From an uncultured Endomicrobiia bacterium (lineage in GTDB: Bacteria > Elusimicrobiota > Endomicrobiia > Endomicrobiales > Endomicrobiaceae), in assembly GCA_938040055.1 (NCBI GenBank), contig CALHWY010000021.1, positions 1 to 29,616 of the forward strand: 29,616 nucleotides of DNA, read 5' to 3'. Shown piece by piece: positions 1 to 7,347 of the stretch; the first letter of the stretch is position 1; each line of letters starts with the position of its first letter. Position numbers and translations under genes: made by a program. The notes below the pieces were generated by a model. The model was not told where the DNA came from. It ran no database searches and was given only the letters and a program-made list of their open reading frames with translations.

Positions 1-387
1 CAATACAAATGAATATGCTCTTTGCGGCGATTTGCTTACTTTTTAAAAGTAAGGCAGGTTTGGGCTGCAAGCCCAAAAGTCTCCGGCTTTCGTCGGTTTT
101 GTTGCTTTAAAAGCTTTTTTGTTTAAAAGGCTTTGACTTTTTGCCGTTTAAGCCGCGCTTTAAAGCGGATTTAAATACACGAAAAAAAGCGAAGCTTTTA
201 CAGTTTGCGTTGCTTCAGCAACAGCGCTTTCGGTTCTTTTATTATGCTTGAAAAAGCGTGAAAATCTGCGCGTTTGGCAAGTTTTGAAATGAAATGCTCT
301 TAACTTTGATGAAAATGCCGCGCAAAATAGATAGAAGTTCTTAAACTCAGGAATGGTTTATTTTTAAAGAAAATAAAAAACAAGGAA
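1..387. other. Non-coding, hairpin-rich region upstream of tyrA
   Basis: No convincing open reading frame is present on either strand. The stretch is unusually dense in short perfect inverted repeats: 35-43 with 45-53 (CTTACTTTT/AAAAGTAAG), 59-66 with 70-77 (TTTGGGCT/AGCCCAAA, 3-nt loop), 104-114 (GCTTTAAAAGC), 156-167 (CGCTTTAAAGCG) and 209-214 with 217-222 (GTTGCT/AGCAAC). I see no strong promoter. The region could hold the 3' UTR of an upstream gene, a dispersed palindromic repeat or decayed sequence. Confidence 0.5.
59..77. repeat. Perfect 8-bp hairpin
   Basis: TTTGGGCT (59-66) and AGCCCAAA (70-77) are exact reverse complements around a GCA loop. No T-run follows on the + strand, so a rho-independent terminator is unlikely. 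It sits next to another perfect inverted repeat at 35-53, which suggests a structured repeat unit. Confidence 0.5.
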
Positions 388-396
388 TTGAATTTG

Positions 397-1242
397 ATGC
401 AAAAAACAGCCATTATAGGCATGGGACAGGTAGGCGGTTCGCTGGGAAAAGCCTTAAAGAAATCGGGCGCAGGATACTATATAATAGGTATAGATAAAAA
501 AAAAGATGTTTTGGACGCTGCCGTCAAAGCCGGAGCCGCTGACGAAGCGTCTTTAAATATCGCCGCCGTGAAAGGATGCTCCGTAGCCGTAATCTGTACT
601 CCGTCTGATTTAATCTCTTCCATTTACGGAAAAATTGCAAAAATTGTTGATAAAAACACTATAATAACGGATGCCGCAAGCGTAAAAGAATCTGTGGAAA
701 CTGCTGTGGCGAAAATATATAAGAAAGGCAAAAATATTTACGGAAGCTTTGCCCCGTTTGTCGCGGCTCATCCTATGGCCGGCAGAGAAAAAAACGGCAT
801 TGTTTCCGCGGATGCGAAAATGTTTGAAAACGCATATGTCATTATCACGGGTTCTATTCCGAAATCTTTGAAAAATGAATCGATAATTGCAAAAATGTGG
901 CGGCATGCGGGAGCAAAGACCGTTAAAATGCCTGCAAAAAAACATGATGAACTTGCGGCTTTCACAAGTCATTTGCCGCATATAATCGCTTTTGCTCTGA
1001 ATAAAATTTATAAAGATATTAAAAAGAAAAATACGGAAATTGACTATTTGACGGCCGGCTCTTTTAAAAGCATGACAAGAGTTTCGGTTTCAAGCGCAGA
1101 TATGTGGGCTCCGATCTTTGCTATGAACGGTAAAAACGTCGGTAAATTTTTAAAATCTTTTATAAAAGAAATTCGGGTTTTTGAAAAAGATATGAAAAGC
1201 CCGTCGAAAGTCAAACGGGACATTTTGAGAACCCAAAAATAA
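397..1242 (+). CDS. tyrA: Prephenate dehydrogenase (tyrosine biosynthesis)
   Basis: Catalyses NAD(P)-dependent oxidative decarboxylation of prephenate (or dehydrogenation of arogenate) in cytosolic tyrosine synthesis. The N-terminus carries a Rossmann dinucleotide-binding motif, GMGQVGGSLG (residues 8-17). The family signatures HPMAGRE (about 125-131) and SHLPH (about 189-193) follow, with the all-helical C-terminal dimerisation half behind them. At 281 residues it is a stand-alone enzyme with no fused chorismate mutase or ACT domain. An in-frame TTG lies at 388, but AAGGAA at 382-387 is spaced 9 nt from the ATG at 397 and directly abuts the TTG, so I chose the ATG. The next gene, aroA, is in the same pathway 96 nt downstream. 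Substrate preference (prephenate or arogenate) cannot be read from the sequence. Confidence 0.93.
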   Translation: MQKTAIIGMGQVGGSLGKALKKSGAGYYIIGIDKKKDVLDAAVKAGAADEASLNIAAVKGCSVAVICTPSDLISSIYGKIAKIVDKNTIITDAASVKESVETAVAKIYKKGKNIYGSFAPFVAAHPMAGREKNGIVSADAKMFENAYVIITGSIPKSLKNESIIAKMWRHAGAKTVKMPAKKHDELAAFTSHLPHIIAFALNKIYKDIKKKNTEIDYLTAGSFKSMTRVSVSSADMWAPIFAMNGKNVGKFLKSFIKEIRVFEKDMKSPSKVKRDILRTQK

Positions 1243-1338
1243 ATTTTTTTATCGGCGATTTCTGATGCGGCGGCATGGCCGGAATGCGGTTTTGAGGCGG
1301 CGTTTTGCCGGAAATTTTAAAAATGCGGAAAATGAAAT

Positions 1339-2622
1339 ATGGATATTGAATTAAAAAAAATAAAAAAAATCGGGGGCGTCATTGAAGTGCCGGCCGACAA
1401 ATCCATAACCCACCGCGCAATAATGCTTTCTTCTCTGGCGGACGGGGATTCCGTTATCAGAAACTATCTTCCTTCGCAGGACTGCCTGAGAACCGTCGAA
1501 GCTTTCAAGCAGGCGGGCGCTCATATAAAAGCGGACGGAGGAAACCTTTATGTCAAAGGAGCAGGACTTAGGCTGCGCAGATTACGGAATGAAATTTATG
1601 CCGGCAATTCCGGGACTACAGCCAGGCTTATGTCGGGCATTTTGGCGGGACAGAATTTTGAGTCGATTATAAGCGGCGACGAAAGCCTTTCAAAAAGGCC
1701 TATGAAACGCATTATGGATCCTTTAACAAAGATGGGCGCGGAAATAATATCGGAGCAGGGCATGCTTCCTTTAAAAATAAAAGGCACAACCCCGCTTAAA
1801 GCCGTAAAATACGAAAATCCGCTCTCTTCCGCCCAGGTAAAATCAGCCGTATTATTCGCGGGTCTTTACGCGGACGGCATAACGTCTTATTCGGAGCCGG
1901 TAAAATCAAGAGACCATTCGGAAAGAATGCTGAAAGCTTTCGGCGCCAAAGTGGAAACGGAGGGCAATGCCGTAAGAATATATCCCGCGCAAAAGCTTGA
2001 AGCCTGCGATATGTCCGTGCCGGGAGATCTTTCTTCCGCGGCGTTTTTTATCGCCGCCGCCCTGATTGTGCCGGATTCGGAGCTTGTAATAAAAAACGCG
2101 GGGGTAAATCCCTCCAGGAGCGGATTTCTTGAAATTTTGCAGAAAATGGGAGCCCGTATTGAATATGAAAATAAAAGAGAAGTTTCGGGCGAGCCCGTAT
2201 GCGATATAAAGGTAAAATATTCAAAACTTAAAGCCGTCAGCATAGAAGCCGGGATAATTCCGCGCATGATAGACGAAATACCCGTTTTCGCTTTGCTTGC
2301 CGCGCAGGCTGACGGAATAACAAAAATTACCGGGGCGCGGGAACTGCGCGCGAAAGAGAGCGACAGAATAGAAGCCGTCCGTTCTCAGTTTGAAAAGCTC
2401 GGCATTGAAATAGAGGCTTTGGAAGACGGGCTTATAATAAACGGATATCCCGGTTACGGGATAAAAGGCGCTGTAACCGACAGTTTCGGAGATCACAGGA
2501 TAGCGATGACGCTTGCCGTCGCGTCTTTGATTTCGCAAAGCGCGGTAACAATAAGAAATGCGGAATGCGTAAATATTTCATTCCCCGGTTTCTATGAGAG
2601 GCTTGAAAGCATATGCCGGTAA
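1339..2622 (+). CDS. aroA: 3-phosphoshikimate 1-carboxyvinyltransferase (EPSP synthase)
   Basis: Transfers enolpyruvate from PEP to shikimate-3-phosphate, the sixth step of the shikimate pathway, in the cytosol. At 427 residues it has normal length. Visible signatures are ADKSITHR (19-26, with the substrate-binding Lys/Ser and Arg), GNSGTTARLM (89-98), SLSKRPM (116-122), the catalytic Asp in DEIP (D312), the RAKESDRI region and FGDHRIAM near the C-terminus. The GNSGTTAR and SAQVKSA motifs resemble the Bacillus-like class II enzymes more than the E. coli type. Its last 10 nt overlap plsC, so the two are probably translated together. The ribosome binding site is weak (gcggaaaatg). Together with tyrA it makes an aromatic amino acid block. 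Confidence 0.95.
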   Translation: MDIELKKIKKIGGVIEVPADKSITHRAIMLSSLADGDSVIRNYLPSQDCLRTVEAFKQAGAHIKADGGNLYVKGAGLRLRRLRNEIYAGNSGTTARLMSGILAGQNFESIISGDESLSKRPMKRIMDPLTKMGAEIISEQGMLPLKIKGTTPLKAVKYENPLSSAQVKSAVLFAGLYADGITSYSEPVKSRDHSERMLKAFGAKVETEGNAVRIYPAQKLEACDMSVPGDLSSAAFFIAAALIVPDSELVIKNAGVNPSRSGFLEILQKMGARIEYENKREVSGEPVCDIKVKYSKLKAVSIEAGIIPRMIDEIPVFALLAAQADGITKITGARELRAKESDRIEAVRSQFEKLGIEIEALEDGLIINGYPGYGIKGAVTDSFGDHRIAMTLAVASLISQSAVTIRNAECVNISFPGFYERLESICR

Positions 2623-3212
2623 AAAAAAGTTCATGGCTGTTTTATACTGGAAAGGCGCTGTTTCGCGTTTGCTTTAAAATTATTTTCAGATGCAAAGCCG
2701 AAGGCGCAGAAAATATACCTCAAGACGGCGGAGTCATAATAGCTCCGAACCATATAAGCGCCTGGGATCCGCCTTTGACCGGCTCGATGATGAAAAGACC
2801 TTTGAATTTTATGGCGAAACAGGAACTGTTTGACGTTCCGGTGCTTGGTTTTCTAATAAAAAGAACAAACGCTTTTCCTGTTAAAAGGGGAAAACAGGAT
2901 ATGGGGGCTATGCGCAATGCTTTTTCCCTGCTTGAAAACGGCAATGCTCTTTTGATGTTCCCGGAAGGCACCCGCTCAAAAAGCGGAGAACTGGGCAAAG
3001 CCAGAGCCGGCGTAGGAATGGTCGCGTGCCACGCGCAGGTGCCGGTGATCCCGGTAAAAATAGAGAATACGAATAATGTCCTTAAATTCAAAAAGATAAG
3101 AATACGGTTCGGTTCTCCTATTTATCCGCCGAAAGAATTTTCAAAGGAAGATTATCTGAAACTTTCTCAAAAAGTATTGGACGCCATTTCCGCGATGCCG
3201 GCGGTAAAATAA
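2613..3212 (+). CDS. plsC: 1-acyl-sn-glycerol-3-phosphate acyltransferase
   Basis: Acylates lysophosphatidic acid to phosphatidic acid at the inner face of the cytoplasmic membrane. At 199 residues it is a typical short PlsC. The catalytic NHxxxxD motif is NHISAWD (H47, D52) and the phosphate-binding FPEGTRS lies at 116-122. A hydrophobic N-terminal stretch (about 8-25) could be the membrane-facing helix. The start codon lies within the aroA stop region (10-nt overlap), with AGAGG 11 nt upstream. In many bacteria plsC-like genes sit near ispH and rpsA, and here that order is interrupted by the defence cassette at 3346-6448. No terminator is visible after the stop codon. Confidence 0.92.
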   Translation: MPVKKSSWLFYTGKALFRVCFKIIFRCKAEGAENIPQDGGVIIAPNHISAWDPPLTGSMMKRPLNFMAKQELFDVPVLGFLIKRTNAFPVKRGKQDMGAMRNAFSLLENGNALLMFPEGTRSKSGELGKARAGVGMVACHAQVPVIPVKIENTNNVLKFKKIRIRFGSPIYPPKEFSKEDYLKLSQKVLDAISAMPAVK

Positions 3213-3289
3213 TATATAATAGGTATGGCTTTTTGTATGTTTTGATTGGAAAATTAATGTGTTATTCAAAAAAGAAAGTTTTCGAATTC

Positions 3290-3319
3290 TTGTATATTTT
3301 GAAATAAATGTTGTATTAT
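3290..3319 (+). promoter_or_regulatory. Likely sigma-70 promoter of the defence cassette
   Basis: TTGTAT (3290-3295) and TATTAT (3314-3319) are separated by 18 nt in an A/T-rich intergenic region, 27 nt before the methyltransferase ATG. A good Shine-Dalgarno (AAGGGAGA, about 3335-3342) follows. A separate promoter would let the cassette be expressed independently of aroA-plsC. This is pattern-based only. Confidence 0.45.
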
Positions 3320-3345
3320 TGGAGTATTTAAAGTAAGGGAGAATT

Positions 3346-4383
3346 ATGTTAAAAGCAATTGATTTTTTTTGTGGCGGAGGCGGAATGACTTGCGGGCTTC
3401 GCCAAGCTGGAATTAATGTTATTGCAGGAGTTGATTTTGACAAGGATGCAAAAGAGACTTATGAATATAATAATCCCGGAAGTGTTTTTATTCGGTCGGA
3501 TATCGTGCAACTTGAAACCGAATATTTTACGAGACGATTGAGGGTAAAAAGACAGGATGATAAATTGATATTCGTCGGTTGCACCCCATGTCAGTTCTAT
3601 AGTATTATGAATACGGACAAAAACAGATCTTTTAAATCAAAAGACTTGTTAATGAACTTTTACCGTTTTGTGGAATATTACAGACCGGGATATGTTTTGG
3701 TTGAAAATGTGCCTGGTATTTTAACCAATAAAGACAGTATTTTACCTGAGTTTCTGAAAAAAATAACAAGTATAGGATATAGTGAAAAAAATAAAATTGT
3801 GAATATGTGTTATTACGGAGTTCCGCAAACAAGAAAAAGATTCTCATTGATAGCTACAAGGTTGAATAAGGAAATAGTGTTTCCTAAAGAAGACAGTAAA
3901 CAATCCTTACTTAAAGATTTTATCGGAAAACAAAACGGTTTTCCTATTCTTAAAGAGGGCAATAGAGATAATAGTATTGCCAATCATACGGTCGCAGGGT
4001 TAAGCGAGAAAGGATTAAGGAGAATACGAAAGACAAAACACGACGGCGGAAGCCGATTTGACTGGGCTGACGATAAAGAATTGCAACTTAAATGTTTTAT
4101 CGGTAAAAACGATAGCTTTAAAGATACTTACGGTCGTATGTGGTGGAGACGTCCTGCACCTACAATAACTACAAAGTTTTTCAGTATTTCAAACGGTCGT
4201 TTCGGTCATCCTGAGGAAGATCGTGCAATTTCTTTACGAGAAGGTGCGACACTGCAAACGTTCCCGAAAGATTATGTCTTTAAAACAAAAAGTATTTCCG
4301 TAACGGCAAAACTTATAGGTAATGCCGTTCCTTGCGAATATGCTAAAAGAATAGGAGAGGTTATAATTTATGGAAGAAAATAA
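3346..4383 (+). CDS. DNA (cytosine-5-)-methyltransferase
   Basis: Modifies a cytosine in a specific DNA sequence using S-adenosylmethionine; here it is the self-marking enzyme of a three-gene cassette. The m5C motifs occur in order: motif I DFFCGGGGMTCGL (6-18, SAM binding), motif IV GCTPCQ with the nucleophile Cys82, motif VI ENV (120-122), motif VIII QTRKR (161-165), and motif X IGNAVPCEYA (about 324-333). The target-recognition region lies at about 180-320 and includes RMWWRRPAPTITT. At 345 residues it is complete. The stop overlaps the next gene by 14 nt, which implies translational coupling. A/T-rich codon choice differs from aroA and rpsA and suggests acquisition by transfer. The recognition sequence cannot be inferred; a Vsr partner is typical of Dcm-type enzymes. 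Confidence 0.95.
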   Translation: MLKAIDFFCGGGGMTCGLRQAGINVIAGVDFDKDAKETYEYNNPGSVFIRSDIVQLETEYFTRRLRVKRQDDKLIFVGCTPCQFYSIMNTDKNRSFKSKDLLMNFYRFVEYYRPGYVLVENVPGILTNKDSILPEFLKKITSIGYSEKNKIVNMCYYGVPQTRKRFSLIATRLNKEIVFPKEDSKQSLLKDFIGKQNGFPILKEGNRDNSIANHTVAGLSEKGLRRIRKTKHDGGSRFDWADDKELQLKCFIGKNDSFKDTYGRMWWRRPAPTITTKFFSISNGRFGHPEEDRAISLREGATLQTFPKDYVFKTKSISVTAKLIGNAVPCEYAKRIGEVIIYGRK

Positions 4384-6019
4384 AAAACTGAAAATGAGTT
4401 TTGATCCGCACACGATTGAGGCTTTGGGGGTTAAAATGTATTCGGTTTTGCCCAATGCAATTGCGGAACTGATTGCAAATGCATACGATGCAGAGGCAAA
4501 AAATGTACATATAAAATTATTGGATTGCGATGGCAAAAAGAGAATTTCGGTTATTGATGATGGCATTGGGATGACATTTGATGAGATTAACGGTAATTTC
4601 TTACGTATAGGTAGAAAACGCAGAGATGAAGATAAAGGTATGAGTCCTAACGGAATACGTAAAGTTACTGGACGTAAGGGCTTGGGTAAACTGGCGTTTT
4701 TCGGTATAGGTGATACTATAAAGATTATGACCAAAAAGGATGGAGAATGTGTTGAATTTACATTAAGTTGGTCGGAATTAACAAATTGTGGAACAGCCGA
4801 TTATGAGCCGAAGTACAAAATCACGAAGTGTAATACAAAAGAAACAGGGACAACGATTATATTAAGTGAGTTAAAACGGGAATCAAGTTTTGATAAACAA
4901 GGGTTAGCCGTAAGCTTATCAAAACTTTTTAATTTGTTTGACTCGGATTTTAAAGTTTATATTTCTCTTAATGATGATGAAAATTTACTAATTGATAATA
5001 AGCTTAAATATGAAAATCTTGATAAACAAATAGAATGGAACTTTCCGAATAATAATGATATAAAAAATGAAAATTTAGATAATAAAAAAGTTTCTGGTTG
5101 TATAATTGCAACGGAAAAACCTTTAAAACCAGGTTTAAGGGGAATAACTCTTTTCGCTCATGGCCGTTTAGTCAATATTCCGGAATTTTTTGGAGTAGGA
5201 GAATCCAGTCATGGGTATTCGTATCTAACAGGATGGCTTGATGTTGATTTCATCGACGAAATGGAAGAAGATGTTATTTCCACTGACCGTCAATCATTGA
5301 ACTGGGATTTGCCGGTAACTACCGAATTAAGAAACAATCTCCAAACACTGTTAAAAGATATAGAAAGAGATTGGAGAGAAAAGAGGAAGAAAGAGAAGCG
5401 CAGCCGCGTATCAACAAAAACAAAGATTAATGTTCAAGATTGGTATGGAACACTTTCAAGTGATATTCAACCTGATGTGGAAACAATAGTTAATACAGTA
5501 GTAGAAGATTCCGAATTATCAGATGAGAAACAAAGTGAAGTTATAAAAGGGTTGCACACACTAATACCTGAATATGCAAAATATCATTGGCGACACATTC
5601 ATCATATTGTCAAAGAAGCTTCTTTCAATGACTATAAACAGTCGGATTTTTATAGAGCCGTTATAGAATCGATCAAGAGATATGAATCGGAGGTTAAATC
5701 AAAATCCGGTAAAACGGAAGACGGATATGCTCTTATGATGCAAGTCTTTGGAAAAAACGATTCTTGCATACTTTCCGTTTCTTCAAAATACAAAAAAACT
5801 GATGGGGCGGAATTTTCGAGCAATACTAAAGAAAATATAGAAGATGGACAAAAATTTATGTCGGCGGGGGTAATGAGTGGAGTCCGAAATCCCTTGGCTC
5901 ATGAAGAAATCACGCAATTAAAAGATACGGGGTTGTTTACTGAAAAAGATTGCCTGGACATGTTGAGTCTACTATCTCATTTATTCAGACGATTGGATGA
6001 TGCGATAAAAAAAACATAA
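4370..6019 (+). CDS. GHKL/MORC-like ATPase with C-terminal Ymh/HEPN-like domain
   Basis: The N-terminus is a GHKL ATPase of the MutL/Hsp90/MORC type. It has an N-box with Glu33, Asn37 and Asp40 (ELIANAYDA), the G1 motif DDGIGM (63-68), the G2 glycine-rich loop GRKGLGKLAFF (101-111), and a later GTT motif. The middle part (about 230-330) includes the MORC-like segment EEDVISTDRQ. The last ~145 residues resemble the Hypoth_Ymh (TIGR02391) family and contain GVRNPLAHE. Arg506 and His511 form an RX4H motif, the hallmark of HEPN ribonucleases. MORC/MutL-like ATPases beside methyltransferases and Vsr-like nucleases are a described restriction-associated class. AGGAGAGG at 4353-4360 is spaced 9 nt from the ATG. 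The ATPase call is firm; the HEPN/RNase role is inferred from the motif. Confidence 0.88.
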   Translation: MEENKKLKMSFDPHTIEALGVKMYSVLPNAIAELIANAYDAEAKNVHIKLLDCDGKKRISVIDDGIGMTFDEINGNFLRIGRKRRDEDKGMSPNGIRKVTGRKGLGKLAFFGIGDTIKIMTKKDGECVEFTLSWSELTNCGTADYEPKYKITKCNTKETGTTIILSELKRESSFDKQGLAVSLSKLFNLFDSDFKVYISLNDDENLLIDNKLKYENLDKQIEWNFPNNNDIKNENLDNKKVSGCIIATEKPLKPGLRGITLFAHGRLVNIPEFFGVGESSHGYSYLTGWLDVDFIDEMEEDVISTDRQSLNWDLPVTTELRNNLQTLLKDIERDWREKRKKEKRSRVSTKTKINVQDWYGTLSSDIQPDVETIVNTVVEDSELSDEKQSEVIKGLHTLIPEYAKYHWRHIHHIVKEASFNDYKQSDFYRAVIESIKRYESEVKSKSGKTEDGYALMMQVFGKNDSCILSVSSKYKKTDGAEFSSNTKENIEDGQKFMSAGVMSGVRNPLAHEEITQLKDTGLFTEKDCLDMLSLLSHLFRRLDDAIKKT

Positions 6020-6022
6020 TTT

Positions 6023-6448
6023 ATGTCCGATATATTTTCAAAAAAGAAACGATCTGAGATTATGTCAAAAATTTCAGGAAAAGAAACCAAACCTGAAATT
6101 TTAGTTCGTAAATATTTGTTTTCTAATGGTTTCAGGTATAGAAAAAACGTAAAAAATTTACCTGGTAAACCTGATGTTGTTTTGCCGAAATTTAAAACCG
6201 TAATTTTTGTAAACGGTTGTTTTTGGCACGGACATAAAAATTGTAAAAAAGCCGCTCTTCCTGCAACAAATACCGAATTTTGGAACAATAAGATAAGTGC
6301 CAATATTCTTAGAGATAAAATAGAAAGAAATGCTCTGCATAAGTTAGGATATAAAACGATTGTAATTTGGCAGTGTAGATTGACGGCAAAATATCGCAGA
6401 AAAACATTGGAAAAATTGCAAAATAGCATCAAAGCCCAAAAAATATAA
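6023..6448 (+). CDS. vsr: Vsr-family DNA mismatch/restriction endonuclease
   Basis: Classical Vsr nicks DNA 5' of the T in T:G mismatches created by deamination of m5C. In MORC-type cassettes a Vsr-like protein is thought to act as the restriction nuclease. At 141 residues it is full length. Active-site Asp51 lies in GKPDVV. The zinc-site region FVNGCFWHGHKNC provides Cys66, His69, His71 and Cys74, and Cys118 lies in IWQC. The N-terminal KRSEIMSKI and the central TEFWNNKI and RD elements also match the family. It starts 3 nt after the ATPase stop with no strong Shine-Dalgarno, so translation probably depends on coupling. No other endonuclease gene is present in the cassette. Whether it repairs or restricts cannot be decided from sequence. 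Confidence 0.94.
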   Translation: MSDIFSKKKRSEIMSKISGKETKPEILVRKYLFSNGFRYRKNVKNLPGKPDVVLPKFKTVIFVNGCFWHGHKNCKKAALPATNTEFWNNKISANILRDKIERNALHKLGYKTIVIWQCRLTAKYRRKTLEKLQNSIKAQKI

Positions 6449-6458
6449 GAGATATACA

Positions 6459-7346
6459 ATGCCAAAAATAAAAATAGCGGACAAATCCGGTTTTTGTTTC
6501 GGGGTGCGCAGGGCGATCAGTCTTGCGGAAAAAACCGCGGATTTGCATAAGAAAGTTTATACTTTAGGTCCTGTTATACACAATCCGCAGGAAGTCGAAA
6601 GACTGGAAAAGCGCGGTATAAAAACCCTGAAAAATCCGAAAAGAGTTAAAGAGGGCGTAATAATTCTGCGCACGCACGGAATACCACGGCAGCTTCACAA
6701 GGAACTTAAAAAGAAAAAAGATATAGAGATAATAGACGCGACCTGCCCTTTTGTAAAGAGAGCCCAGGACATAGTGAAGGAATTGAGCGGGCGGGGCGAA
6801 GCTATTGTCATAGTGGGCGAAAAAGTTCATCCCGAAGTAGTGGCTCTGGTGTCTTACGGAAACGGCAATTGCGCGGTTGTGGAAAATCTCAAAGAGGCTA
6901 AAAAACTTAAAATTTCAGGATGCGTCAATATAGTAAGCCAGACCACGCAGACGCCTGAAAATTTCGACAGTATTGTAAAATATTTAAAAAAACGCTATAA
7001 GATAAAAGTTTTCAATACGATATGCAGGGCTACCTTTGACAGGCAAAGCTCAGCGGAGAAGCTTGCCGGAACCGCAGAGCTTATGATAGTGATAGGCGGG
7101 AAAAATTCGGGCAATACGACAAGACTTGCGGAAATTTGCTGCGCGAAAACCAAAACTTATCATATCGAAACGGCGGGTGATCTGAAAAAATCATGGTTTA
7201 AAGGCAAAAATACCATAGGGCTTACGGCGGGAGCGTCAACGCCTTATTGGATAATAAAACAAGTACAGGGGAGGGTGGAAGAGTTTTGCTCGCAGGATAA
7301 AGCAGTAATGAAAAAAGCTAAGGCTAAAAGCAAGGAGAAGAAGTAA
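6459..7346 (+). CDS. ispH: 4-hydroxy-3-methylbut-2-enyl diphosphate reductase
   Basis: Last step of the MEP isoprenoid pathway, an iron-sulfur enzyme making IPP and DMAPP in the cytosol. The three cluster ligands are visible: Cys13 in GFCFGV, Cys96 in DATCPFV and Cys189 in NTICRAT. Conserved His41, His74 and His124 and catalytic Glu126 (EKVHPE) are present. The C-terminal TAGASTP motif binds substrate. Length is 295 residues, with a Lys-rich tail (about 284-295) whose codons also supply the ribosome binding site of rpsA, only 1 nt downstream. It starts 10 nt after vsr with a poor ribosome binding site, so its expression may now depend on the cassette transcript or on a promoter inside vsr. 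Confidence 0.95.
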   Translation: MPKIKIADKSGFCFGVRRAISLAEKTADLHKKVYTLGPVIHNPQEVERLEKRGIKTLKNPKRVKEGVIILRTHGIPRQLHKELKKKKDIEIIDATCPFVKRAQDIVKELSGRGEAIVIVGEKVHPEVVALVSYGNGNCAVVENLKEAKKLKISGCVNIVSQTTQTPENFDSIVKYLKKRYKIKVFNTICRATFDRQSSAEKLAGTAELMIVIGGKNSGNTTRLAEICCAKTKTYHIETAGDLKKSWFKGKNTIGLTAGASTPYWIIKQVQGRVEEFCSQDKAVMKKAKAKSKEKK

Positions 7347-7347
7347 A

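Noticed and set aside
388..396. TTG start for tyrA
   Set aside because: AAGGAA abuts it directly, and the ATG at 397 has proper spacing.
3213..6458. Direct repeats or a tRNA bounding the defence cassette
   Set aside because: Flanks are merely A/T-rich, with no convincing duplicated target or integrase gene.
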